Positions 1-5,633 of a stretch of 6,454 nt of DNA are shown here, in pieces. The first letter of the stretch is position 1. Each line of letters starts with the position of its first letter. The translations under genes and the position numbers were made by a program. The notes beneath the pieces were generated by a model. That model did no database searches, was not told the DNA's origin, and worked only from the letters and a program-made list of their open reading frames with translations. Source of the DNA: Thermoleophilaceae bacterium (lineage in GTDB: Bacteria > Actinomycetota > Thermoleophilia > Solirubrobacterales > Thermoleophilaceae); contig JACCTJ010000122.1 of the NCBI GenBank assembly GCA_013812485.1, forward strand, positions 1-6,454, in the 5' to 3' direction.

Positions 1-36
1 TGAACCCTCTCGACCGGACGACCGTACCCCGCAACC

Positions 37-483
37 ATGCCCGACGAGAAGCCCGACCCCGGCGGAGAGCCCGCCTGCGACCCCGACGCCGAGCCGCGCT
101 CCCTTGTGTTCTACGACCGCGACTGCGGCTTCTGCCGCTGGTCGCTCGCGCAGGTTCTGGCCTGGGACCGCGGCCACCGCCTACGCCCGGTCGCGCTGCA
201 GGACGCCGAGGCGCGCGCGAGGCTGGGCCACCTGGACCATGAGCGCATGTTCGCCTCCGCGCATGTCGTCACGCCCGAGGGCAGGGTCTACTCGGGGGGC
301 GACGCCGTCGCGCCGATCCTGCGGCTGCTGCCCGGCGGGCCTTCGCTCGCCGTCGTGGCGGGGTTGATGCGGGGTCCGTCGCGGATCGGGTACAACTGGG
401 TCGCGCGGCACCGCGGAATGCTCGGCAGGCCGGTGCCGGAGTCGGCCAGGGCACGCGCTATCGCCCGAATCGATCGGCATTAG
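37..483 (+). CDS. DCC family (DUF393) thiol-disulfide oxidoreductase-like protein
   Basis: This 148-aa protein carries the DxxCxxC signature that names the DCC family: D27, C30 and C33 in the segment FYDRDCGFCR (residues 25-34). The rest follows the family layout: a mid-region SAHVVTPEGRVYSGGDAV (residues 74-91) that resembles the usual 'dG-vy-GadA' stretch, and a C-terminal NWVARHRGMLGR (residues 120-131). Family members are small thioredoxin-like proteins thought to act in thiol redox; the substrate is unknown. There is no signal peptide, so it is probably cytoplasmic. ATG 37 is the first possible start after an in-frame TGA at bases 1-3; no convincing ribosome binding site precedes it, and the first 20 or so residues are a Pro/Asp/Glu-rich tail, so a later start cannot be excluded. 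It is the first gene of a compact unit with the SRPBCC and FAD/Rieske genes, 6 nt before the former. Family assignment is firm; function is inferred. Confidence 0.9.
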   Translation: MPDEKPDPGGEPACDPDAEPRSLVFYDRDCGFCRWSLAQVLAWDRGHRLRPVALQDAEARARLGHLDHERMFASAHVVTPEGRVYSGGDAVAPILRLLPGGPSLAVVAGLMRGPSRIGYNWVARHRGMLGRPVPESARARAIARIDRH

Positions 484-489
484 AAGCCC

Positions 490-930
490 ATGGCGACCAA
501 TCACACCTACATCGCAGCACCGCCGGAGCGGGTCTGGCAGGTCCTGGCAGATCCGCTCAGCTACGGCCACTGGGTGGTCGGCTCGAGCCGCACGCGGCAG
601 CTGAAGGGACGCTGGCCGAACAAGGGGGCGATCTTCAGCCACACTCAGGGGATCGGCCCGATCGGACTGGCGGACACGACCGAGGTGATCGACTCGCGAC
701 GGCCCAACCGCCTCGTGCTCGAGTTGCGGGTGCGCCCGTTCATCGTCGGACGCGTCGAGTTGCGGCTCGAGCCACACCGCGCGGGCACGTGGGTCTCGAT
801 GATCGAGCGCGTGTTCGGGGGCCTCGTCGGCAGCATCGCGGGCCTGCTCGGCGAGCCGCTGATCCTGGTCCGCAACGTCGAATCGCTACGCCGGCTGCGG
901 CGGATGGCGGAGAAGGGAGAAACGCGATGA
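490..930 (+). CDS. SRPBCC family (START/polyketide cyclase-like) protein
   Basis: This 146-aa protein has the N-terminal pattern of SRPBCC proteins, which bind hydrophobic ligands in a deep helix-grip pocket: a first strand and helix in APPERVWQVLADPLSYGHWV (residues 10-29), then a WP..G..F.H..G.GP stretch (residues 42-58), a D-T-T-E turn (residues 62-65) and the late GTWVSMIER strand (residues 99-107). It ends in an amphipathic helix rich in Leu and Arg. No catalytic residues can be assigned, so ligand transport, cyclase/dehydrase activity or a non-enzymatic role are all open. The start ATG lies 6 nt after the DCC gene stop with only a weak purine stretch upstream, which suggests translational coupling. 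Its TGA overlaps the ATG of the FAD/Rieske gene in an ATGA. This SRPBCC protein may therefore share a substrate or lipid-like cofactor with the oxidoreductase; that is inference from gene order only. Confidence 0.88.
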   Translation: MATNHTYIAAPPERVWQVLADPLSYGHWVVGSSRTRQLKGRWPNKGAIFSHTQGIGPIGLADTTEVIDSRRPNRLVLELRVRPFIVGRVELRLEPHRAGTWVSMIERVFGGLVGSIAGLLGEPLILVRNVESLRRLRRMAEKGETR

Positions 931-2426
931 CCACGGTCTCAGCACAGGAGTCGCTCTGGATCGACACGGCGTCGAGAACCGACTACCCCTCGCTGGCGGG
1001 AGAGCTCCAGGTCGACATCGCCGTCGTGGGCGGCGGCGTCGCCGGCCTCACGGTCGCGCTGCTGCTCAAGCGAAACGGGGCCCGGGTCGCAGTGATCGAG
1101 GCGGACCGGGTCGGCCATGGGGTCACCGGCTGCACGACCGCGAAGGTCACCGCGCTGCAGCAGACGCTCCTGACCAGCGTGCATAGCCACCAGGGCGAGG
1201 CGGGCGCGGCGGTCTACGCGCAGGCCAGCCTCGCCGGCGTCGAGAAGCTTGCCACTATCGTCGCCGAAGAGGGCATCGACTGCGACCTCGAGCGCCGGCC
1301 CGCCGCGACCTACGCCGCGAGTGCCGACCAGACGAAGGCGGTCGAGCAGGAGTTCGATGTCGCCCGCGCCGCCGGCCTGCAAGTCGAGTGGACCAACGAG
1401 CTCGACCTCCCCTACCCCGTCGCGGGGGCAGTCCGGCTCGACGACCAGGTGCAGATCCAGCCCGTCAAGTACGCGCAGGGCCTGGCGCGCGCGATCGACG
1501 GAGACGGTTCCGCGATCTTCGAGCGTTCGCGCGTGCTGAGCGTCGAGGACCGCAAGCCGTGCCGCGTCAAGACCGAGGCCGGGGTCGTGACGGCATCGCA
1601 GACCGTGATCGCGACGCACTATCCGCTGCTTGACCGCGGCGTCTTCTTCGCCCGCCTCGAACCGGTTCGCTCCTACTGCGTGGCCGCGCCGGTTCGCGGC
1701 TCGGGGCCTTACGAGATGGCGATCTCGGCTGGTTCCAACGCTCGCTCGCTGCGCTCCTACGAGGGCTACCTGGTGGTCGGCGGCGAGGGTCATCCCGCCG
1801 GCTCGGCGGCCTCGTCGCCCGAGCGCTACGACCGCCTCGCCGCTTTCGCGCGTGAGCACTGGGACACCGGCGAGATCACGCACCGCTGGTCGGCGCACGA
1901 CCCCGAGCCCTACGACCTGCTGCCCATCGTCGGCCCTTACTCGCCCCGGTCCTCGACGCTCTATGTGACATCGGGCTTTCAGAAGTGGGGCTTCACGAGC
2001 GCGACCTTCGCCGCGATGCTGCTCAGCGAGCAGATCGGCGGAGGAAGCCACCCTTGGGCCGACCGGTTCGCCCCCAACCGGGCCACGCTGCGGTCCGCCC
2101 CCCGCCTCGCCCGCATGAACGCGAAGGTGGGACTCGACTTCGTCGGCGATCGGCTGAGGCCCGCGCAGGCAGGCTCGGCGCAGGAGGTGCCTCGCGGCGA
2201 GGCGAAGGTCGTGCGCGACGGTCCGGGCAAGACCGGCGTGTACCGCGACGAGGACGGCGGCCTGCACGCGGTCTCGCTGCGGTGCACCCATCTCGGCTGC
2301 CTGCTGCGCTTCAACTCCGCTGAGCGCTCATGGGACTGCCCGTGCCACGGATCGCGCTTCGACGTCGACGGTGAGGTGCTCGAGGGACCGGCGGTGCGCC
2401 CACTCGAGCGGCGCAAGGCGCCCTGA
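927..2426 (+). CDS. FAD-dependent oxidoreductase (DAO family) with C-terminal Rieske [2Fe-2S] domain
   Basis: This 499-aa protein is a fusion. Residues 29-375 are a DAO-type flavoprotein: a beta strand and Rossmann glycine motif VVGGGVAGL (33-41), an acidic end of beta-2 at E58, and a C-terminal FAD-binding segment with DLLPIVGPY (330-338) and TSGFQKWGFTSATFAA (348-363). Residues of about 415-495 form a Rieske domain with C453-T-H455-L-G-C458 and C471-P-C473-H474-G-S; C453, H455, C471 and H474 fit the cluster ligands, and C458 and C473 the stabilising disulfide. Members of this architecture probably pass electrons between flavin and iron-sulfur cluster, oxidising an amine or similar substrate, but the substrate is unknown. 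The chosen start is the ATG overlapping the previous stop (ATGA), with a GGAGAA about 6 nt upstream; a reading frame opening at 789 exists but lies inside the SRPBCC gene. No signal peptide or TAT motif is seen, so it should be cytoplasmic. The length is normal for the family. Confidence 0.93.
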   Translation: MTTVSAQESLWIDTASRTDYPSLAGELQVDIAVVGGGVAGLTVALLLKRNGARVAVIEADRVGHGVTGCTTAKVTALQQTLLTSVHSHQGEAGAAVYAQASLAGVEKLATIVAEEGIDCDLERRPAATYAASADQTKAVEQEFDVARAAGLQVEWTNELDLPYPVAGAVRLDDQVQIQPVKYAQGLARAIDGDGSAIFERSRVLSVEDRKPCRVKTEAGVVTASQTVIATHYPLLDRGVFFARLEPVRSYCVAAPVRGSGPYEMAISAGSNARSLRSYEGYLVVGGEGHPAGSAASSPERYDRLAAFAREHWDTGEITHRWSAHDPEPYDLLPIVGPYSPRSSTLYVTSGFQKWGFTSATFAAMLLSEQIGGGSHPWADRFAPNRATLRSAPRLARMNAKVGLDFVGDRLRPAQAGSAQEVPRGEAKVVRDGPGKTGVYRDEDGGLHAVSLRCTHLGCLLRFNSAERSWDCPCHGSRFDVDGEVLEGPAVRPLERRKAP

Positions 2427-2490
2427 TCGTGCGCGACTGGGCGACGGCGGTCGAGGCCCCACCGTCGGTCGTCTGTCAAGGTCACGCCGC

Positions 2491-2646
2491 ATGAGCGAGG
2501 AAGGTCGCGCCCCCGGTCGCCTGCGGCGAACGGCGAGCAGGGTCGCCACATCGGCGCGGCGCTTCGACGGCGGCGACCCGCTCTCGACCGCCGGTCGGGA
2601 CCAGCCGCAGATCGTCGGCACCGCCTACGCGGTCTCGAGCGCGTGA
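2491..2646 (+). CDS. Possible small hypothetical protein (51 aa)
   Basis: An ATG-initiated frame of 51 codons fills most of the gap between the Rieske fusion and the P1 peptidase. About nine in ten of its codons end in G or C, as expected of a translated frame in this genome. The product is Arg/Ser/Ala-rich in its first half (RLRRTASRVATSARRF, residues 10-25) and ends with DQPQIVGTAYAVSSA. It has no recognisable domain, no membrane segment and no cysteine. An AAGG lies about 9 nt upstream, a weak ribosome binding site. Its stop is 19 nt before the GTG of the peptidase gene, so it could be coupled with that gene. I do not recognise the family, and a chance open frame in GC-rich DNA remains a real alternative. 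Confidence 0.4.
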   Translation: MSEEGRAPGRLRRTASRVATSARRFDGGDPLSTAGRDQPQIVGTAYAVSSA

Positions 2647-2665
2647 CGAGTGACATCTGGCGCCC

Positions 2666-3526
2666 GTGATCACCGAGATACCGGGTGTTCAGGTCGGCCA
2701 CTGGACCGACGCGGGGGCTCGCACCGGATGCACCGCGATCGTCTTCCCGCACCGGGCGCGCGCCTCCGGCGAGGTGCGCGGCGGCGCGCCGGCGACGCGC
2801 GAGTGGGACCTGCTCGTGCCCGGCCGCCGCGTCGAGCGCATCGACGTGGTGATGCTCGCGGGCGGCTCCGCGTTCGGCCTCGCCGCCTGCGACGGTGCGA
2901 TGCGCTGGTGCGAAGAGCAGGGGCGCGGCCACCCCACGTTCGCCGGACCGGTGCCGATCGTGGTCGGGGCCGCGCTCTTTGACCTGCTGCGCAGCGACGC
3001 GAGCGTGCGGCCGGGCGCCGACGCGGGCTACGCGGCCTGCGCCGCCGCCGCCGGCGGGCCGTTCGGGCTCGGAGCGGTCGGCGCCGGCACCGGTGCCATG
3101 GTCGACAAGTGGCGTGGCTTCGACCACGCGCGCCCGGCCGGCATCGGCAGCGTCGTCGAGCGCGACGGCGAGATCGTGGTGGGCGCTCTGCTCGCGGTCA
3201 ACGCCTTCGGCGGCGTGCTCGAGCCGGGCGCGGCGCGTCCGCCGGTGTCGGAGCTGGTCGTCGGCGGCGGGCCGATCGAGAACACGACGATCGGCGTCGT
3301 GGCTACGAACGCGGCACTCGACAAGGCGGCCTGCCGGCTCGTGGCCGAGTCGGCCCACGCCGGTCTGGCGAGGGCGCTCGAGCCCGTGGCCACCACCCTC
3401 GACGGCGACGCGATCGTGGCGGCCTCGACCGGGGCGGTCGCCGAGGCGCCGCTCGAGCGGGTACGGATGCTGGCGGCGCGCGCGGTCGAGCAAGCAGTGC
3501 GAACCGCCGTCGATGCGGGAGGCTGA
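2666..3526 (+). CDS. P1 family peptidase (DmpA/NylC-type Ntn-hydrolase)
   Basis: This 286-aa protein belongs to the P1 (peptidase S58) family, which includes L-aminopeptidase/D-esterase DmpA, beta-peptidyl aminopeptidases and the nylon-oligomer hydrolase NylC. It opens with the typical ITEIPGVQVGHWTD (residues 2-15) and has LAGGSAFGLAACDG (64-77), the GAVGAGTGA turn (136-144), VGALLAVNAFG (172-182) and NTTIGVVATNAAL (206-218). By analogy with NylC, K148, N179, T207, D246 and D248 are the candidate active-site residues; the T207 to D246 distance (39) and the D246-x-D248 pair match my memory of NylC. N206-T207 is the expected autocleavage bond that frees Thr207 as nucleophile. The start is a GTG 19 nt after the preceding small ORF, without a good ribosome binding site, but the N terminus matches the family. 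It shares orientation with the redox unit upstream; a common substrate is not shown. Confidence 0.93.
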   Translation: MITEIPGVQVGHWTDAGARTGCTAIVFPHRARASGEVRGGAPATREWDLLVPGRRVERIDVVMLAGGSAFGLAACDGAMRWCEEQGRGHPTFAGPVPIVVGAALFDLLRSDASVRPGADAGYAACAAAAGGPFGLGAVGAGTGAMVDKWRGFDHARPAGIGSVVERDGEIVVGALLAVNAFGGVLEPGAARPPVSELVVGGGPIENTTIGVVATNAALDKAACRLVAESAHAGLARALEPVATTLDGDAIVAASTGAVAEAPLERVRMLAARAVEQAVRTAVDAGG

Positions 3527-3551
3527 GCGCCCCGGTGAGCACCGGCGGCGC
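3527..3551 (+). terminator. GC-rich hairpin after the peptidase stop codon
   Basis: Immediately after the TGA, GCGCC (3527-3531) pairs with GGCGC (3547-3551) and CCGGT (3532-3536) pairs with ACCGG (3541-3545), leaving a GAGC loop and one bulged C. This gives a ten-pair stem. There is no T tract, so it may act as a weak or factor-assisted terminator at this convergent junction. A smaller GCGGA/TCCGC inverted repeat (3564-3568 and 3578-3582) lies nearer the gene on the other strand and could serve it. Confidence 0.4.
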
Positions 3552-3589
3552 GGCGCTGGGTCAGCGGAACCGAGGGCTCCGCGAGCGGC

Positions 3590-3880
3590 CTACTCCTCGT
3601 CCTCGCGGTAGCCGGCCCCCTCCGTGCCGCCCTCCTTGTCGTCGTCCTCGTCAGAGTCGTCCTGCGAGCCGTCGTCTGCCTGTGCCTCGTCGACCGCGTC
3701 CGTGCCGCCGAGCACGTCCTCCTGCTCGTCCTGGACGCCCGGCGTTTGCTGGTCGACGACCTTCGTGTTCAGGTCCTGACGGGCGCTCTCCGTGTTCTGC
3801 TCGAGCTCGTCGCGGCGCTCCTCGAGGTCGTCGCCCTCCTTCTCGAGCTCGCGGTGCAGCTCCTCGTGGTCGGTCTCCAT
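3590..3880 (-). CDS. Small, extremely acidic hypothetical protein (96 aa)
   Basis: The product has 39 Asp/Glu against 8 Lys/Arg, so it is strongly anionic (net about -31). Residues 1-35 (for example HEELHRELEKEGDDLEERRD, 5-24) have a heptad-like pattern that should form a coiled coil or long helix; residues 36-50 include NTKVVDQQTPGVQ; the tail from about residue 51 (DEQEDV, then a DDGSQDDSDEDDD run at 69-81) should be disordered. There are no cysteines, membrane segments or signal peptide. I recall similar short acidic proteins in actinobacterial genomes but know no function for them. An upstream in-frame extension to 4057 is open, but the ATG at 3880 has a good GGAGGA ribosome binding site and the extension would overlap the neighbouring gene, so 3880 is preferred. 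It lies 40 nt after the stop of the 66-aa gene, with the same orientation. Confidence 0.72.
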   Translation of the reverse strand: METDHEELHRELEKEGDDLEERRDELEQNTESARQDLNTKVVDQQTPGVQDEQEDVLGGTDAVDEAQADDGSQDDSDEDDDKEGGTEGAGYREDEE

Positions 3881-3883
3881 GGG

Positions 3884-3889
3884 TCCTCC
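3884..3889 (-). promoter_or_regulatory. Ribosome binding site deciding the start of the acidic protein
   Basis: On the minus strand GGAGGA stands 3 nt before ATG 3880 (CGGAGGACCC, then the ATG). It is the clearest Shine-Dalgarno sequence in the window and rules in favour of this start over the upstream in-frame ATG at 4057. Confidence 0.7.
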
Positions 3890-3920
3890 GTGGTCGGGCT
3901 CGGCGGGCGCTTGCTGGATC

Positions 3921-4121
3921 TCAGGGCTCGGGCTCGTCCCGAGCGGCCTCGGCGTCGGCGCGATCCTCGAGCCGCTCGCGCAGGTAGGCGGTCTTCTCGG
4001 CTCGCCGGGTGTGAGCCTCGGCGGCTTCCTCGGTCGGCGCCTGCTCGGCGCGGTCACGCTCGGTGCGCTCGCGCCGGAGCTGGGCCACCTTCAGCTCCTG
4101 GGTGGTGGGATCCTCCTCCAT
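3921..4121 (-). CDS. Small charged coiled-coil-like hypothetical protein (66 aa)
   Basis: The product is almost entirely charged and helical-looking: MEEDPTTQELKVAQLRRERT (residues 1-20), then RDRAEQAPTEEAAEAHTRRA (22-41) and a YLRERLEDRADAEAA stretch (46-60). It has no cysteine, signal peptide or membrane segment. From memory, short actinobacterial hypotheticals with a comparable 'APTEEEA...RRA-K-AYLRE-L' core exist; no function is known. ATG 4121 has GGAGG only 2 nt upstream, a tight spacing. ATG 4139 is an in-frame alternative (adding MGTVEA) without a ribosome binding site. The open frame continues up to 4349, but that part is a basic, irregular sequence and looks non-coding. It sits 40 nt upstream of the acidic 96-aa gene, so the two are probably one transcript. 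Confidence 0.65.
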   Translation of the reverse strand: MEEDPTTQELKVAQLRRERTERDRAEQAPTEEAAEAHTRRAEKTAYLRERLEDRADAEAARDEPEP

Positions 4122-4429
4122 CGCCTCCACCGTACCCATCCAGCGCAGGAAGTGTGCTACGGGACCACCGACGGGTCGGCGCGGGCGACGACGGGAACAG
4201 GGCGAAACGCACCCCGAGGAGGAACGACGCCCGCCCGTGACGAGCTGGCGCGGGGGGTGGCCGGGAAGGGGGCTGAGAGGTTGACGGCGAGAGCGCTCTG
4301 AGCTGGAGATCCGAACCAGGCGCGGATCCTCTTCGGGCGGGGTGCTCACGCGTCTCGAGAACTAGAAGAGCCGGCCGCGGATCGTTCCCGGGCCGGCTCC
4401 TCTGAGCAACTTCTGGGCCAGAAGAGCGC
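4122..4429. other. Intergenic stretch between the small-protein pair and the sigma gene
   Basis: No gene is supported here; the open frames crossing it have composition unlike translated frames. It should hold the promoter of the small-protein pair on the minus strand (a weak TAGCAC at 4154-4159 is the only -10-like box seen) and the terminator of the sigma gene near 4365-4424. It contains a perfect 10-bp palindrome AGAGCGCTCT at 4290-4299; its core GAGCGCTC recurs at 4424-4431 across the sigma stop codon. Confidence 0.5.
4365..4424 (-). terminator. Tandem hairpins downstream of the sigma factor gene
   Basis: Two inverted repeats follow the sigma stop. The nearer pairs CTTCTGG (4410-4416) with CCAGAAG (4418-4424). 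The farther has a perfect 9-bp stem, GAGCCGGCC (4368-4376) with GGCCGGCTC (4391-4399), extended outward after one mismatch to about 4364-4403. On the minus strand the larger stem is followed by TTCTAGTTCTCG, a modest T-rich run. Intrinsic termination is likely but not certain because the T tract is short. Confidence 0.6.
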
Positions 4430-5485
4430 TCAGGCCGCTTCGCGGAGTCCCTCGACCTCGCGCTGCATGGCGAGGTGCTCGAGGGCCTCCGACTCGAGCT
4501 GGCGCACCCGCTCCGGCGAGAGGCCGAGGCGACGCCCGGTCTCCCGCAGCGGCGTCGGCTCGTCGCCGTTGATGCCGTAGCGCAGCTTGACCACCTGACG
4601 CTCGCGCTCGGGGAGCTGCTCGACCGCGGCCCGCAGCGTCTCCTCACGGAGGCTCATCTCGACCTCCTCCTCGGGCTCGGCGCCGTCGCTCGGAAGGAGG
4701 TCGCCGAAGGCGGTCTCGCCCTCCTCGCCGACCGGCCGGTCGAGGCTGGTGATCGTCCGCGCCGCGGCCCGCACCTCGGCCACCTGCTCGGGCGGAAGCT
4801 CGGCCTCCGCGGCGATCTCCTCGTCGTCGGGGTCGCGCCCGAGCCGGCTCGCCAGCTCGCGCTCGGCCCGGGCGATCTTGCGCTCGCGCTGACCGATGTG
4901 AACGGGGATGCGGATCGTCCTGGCCTTGTTGGCGATCCCCCGCTGGATGGCCTGACGGATCCAGAAGGTCGCGTAGGTCGAGAACTTGTAGCCCTTGCGC
5001 CAGTCGAACTTCTCGGCGGCACGGATGAGGCCGAAGATGCCCTCCTGGATCAGGTCGAGCAGACCGAGCTCCTGGCCCTGGTACTTCTTGGCGATCGACA
5101 CGACGAGGCGGAGGTTGGAGTTGATCATCCGCTCCTTGGCCTCCATGTCGCCCTTCTCGATGCGCTTGGCCAGCTCCACCTCCTCCGTCGCGGTCAGCAG
5201 CGGGTAGCGGCGGATCTCGTTCAGGAACAGCTGGAGCGCGTCCGTGGTCGTCCCGGCGAGGTTCTCGTTGATGTAACGAGTCGCCTCGACGCCGGTTCGC
5301 CCGCAGTCGTCGCTCACGTCGATTTTTCTTTCGTCAATGATCTCGTAGATATCTCGCACGTCGTCCTCCTGCAGCCCTAGGACCTGAGTGAGCTCCTCGA
5401 GCTCGGTCAGGTTCAGACACCCTTGTTCCTCCCCGCGATCGAGGAGGGCGGTGATCTGAGTCTCGGGTGCTTCCTGGTTCGTCAC
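4430..5485 (-). CDS. RpoD-like sigma-70 family RNA polymerase sigma factor
   Basis: This 351-aa protein has the full order of sigma-70 regions. Residues 11-60 resemble region 1.1 ([12 protein letters not shown] onward, ending IDVSDD). Region 1.2 is at 82-112 ([19 protein letters not shown]). Region 2 spans 115-196, with the core-binding [20 protein letters not shown] (142-161) and the -10-reading, melting helix [20 protein letters not shown] (169-188), then RTIRIPVH. Region 3 runs about 197-272. Region 4 is at 285-340, with [14 protein letters not shown] (291-304) and the helix-turn-helix [19 protein letters not shown] (316-334). Two positions differ from the E. coli RpoD pattern I recall: F174-W175 in place of WW, and Pro324 where the -35-reading Arg584 would align. 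Region 1.1 argues for a group 1 or close group 2 factor. The start is GTG 5485, preceded by GGAAG about 10 nt upstream. Downstream small genes are separated by terminator-like hairpins. It is not certain that this is the genome's essential primary sigma. Confidence 0.92.
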   Translation of the reverse strand: MTNQEAPETQITALLDRGEEQGCLNLTELEELTQVLGLQEDDVRDIYEIIDERKIDVSDDCGRTGVEATRYINENLAGTTTDALQLFLNEIRRYPLLTATEEVELAKRIEKGDMEAKERMINSNLRLVVSIAKKYQGQELGLLDLIQEGIFGLIRAAEKFDWRKGYKFSTYATFWIRQAIQRGIANKARTIRIPVHIGQRERKIARAERELASRLGRDPDDEEIAAEAELPPEQVAEVRAAARTITSLDRPVGEEGETAFGDLLPSDGAEPEEEVEMSLREETLRAAVEQLPERERQVVKLRYGINGDEPTPLRETGRRLGLSPERVRQLESEALEHLAMQREVEGLREAA

Positions 5486-5536
5486 CTTGTACGTTCTTCC
5501 GTTCGATTCGTTACAGCGGAGAACCTTCCTTCGTCC

Positions 5537-5565
5537 CCTATACCCGCGCGCGAACTGCCTGACGC
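5537..5565 (-). promoter_or_regulatory. Candidate sigma-gene promoter with a weak -35
   Basis: On the minus strand TATAGG (5542 to 5537) resembles a -10 box; the position 17 nt upstream holds GCGTCA (5565 to 5560), a poor -35. This would start transcription near 5530, giving a leader of about 45 nt before GTG 5485. A weak -35 next to a tandem repeat at the upstream side suggests an activator-dependent promoter. The alternative is that these bases belong to a short upstream ORF. Confidence 0.35.
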
Positions 5566-5573
5566 GGGGCCAT
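5538..5573 (-). CDS. Possible 11-codon leader ORF upstream of the sigma gene
   Basis: On the minus strand AGGAG (5583-5579) precedes ATG 5573 by 5 nt, and the frame reads [11 protein letters not shown] then TAG at 5540-5538. Three of eleven residues are Arg. The ribosome binding site is better than that of the sigma gene itself, 52 nt downstream. Its stop overlaps the candidate -10 box, so the two readings compete: either transcription starts upstream and this is a translated leader, or the promoter is real and the ORF is chance. Confidence 0.25.
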   Translation of the reverse strand: MAPRQAVRARV

Positions 5574-5576
5574 CGG

Positions 5577-5596
5577 CTCTCCTAAGACTCTCCTAA
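5577..5596. repeat. Tandem 9-bp direct repeat, 11-bp period
   Basis: CTCTCCTAA occurs at 5577-5585 and again at 5588-5596 (TTAGGAGAG on the minus strand), separated by two bases. The 11-bp period places both copies on the same face of the helix, as in sites of OmpR/PhoB-type response regulators. Relative to the proposed start near 5530 the repeats lie at about -47 to -66, a usual activator position. The copies also contain AGGAG, so one may instead be a ribosome binding site. Confidence 0.55.
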
Positions 5597-5603
5597 CACC
5601 CAT

Positions 5604-5621
5604 TCGCGCCAGTCGGCGCGG
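5604..5621 (-). terminator. Possible hairpin after the Pro/Glu-rich ORF
   Basis: CGCGCC (5605-5610) pairs with GGCGCG (5615-5620) around an AGTC loop, with a T-G pair outside. It begins 13 nt beyond the stop of the 82-aa ORF and could end its transcript, but no T tract follows on the minus strand. A perfect palindrome GGATGCATCC sits at 5623-5632 beside it. Confidence 0.3.
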
Positions 5622-5633
5622 CGGATGCATCCC

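Noticed and set aside
789..926. Extended N terminus of the FAD/Rieske protein
   Set aside because: The extension overlaps the SRPBCC gene; its sequence is Arg-rich and unlike the family start, while ATG 927 has a ribosome binding site and a normal N terminus.
939..2291. 450-aa minus-strand open frame
   Set aside because: It is antisense to the FAD/Rieske gene, whose motifs are unmistakable; the antisense product is Arg/Gly-rich without any domain.
1979..3493. 504-aa minus-strand open frame
   Set aside because: It runs antisense across two genes and their gap; such long antisense frames are common in GC-rich DNA.
3746..4301. Plus-strand frames of 164 and 169 aa rich in Leu, Val or Ser
   Set aside because: They are the complement of the acidic and charged small genes; Glu-rich coding read backwards gives Leu/Ser-rich products.
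4281..4310. TTGACG resembling a -35 at 4281-4286 on the plus strand
   Set aside because: No -10-like sequence occurs at 16-18 nt downstream and no plus-strand gene follows.
4475..5380. 301-aa plus-strand frame
   Set aside because: It is antisense to the sigma gene, which carries all sigma-70 regions.
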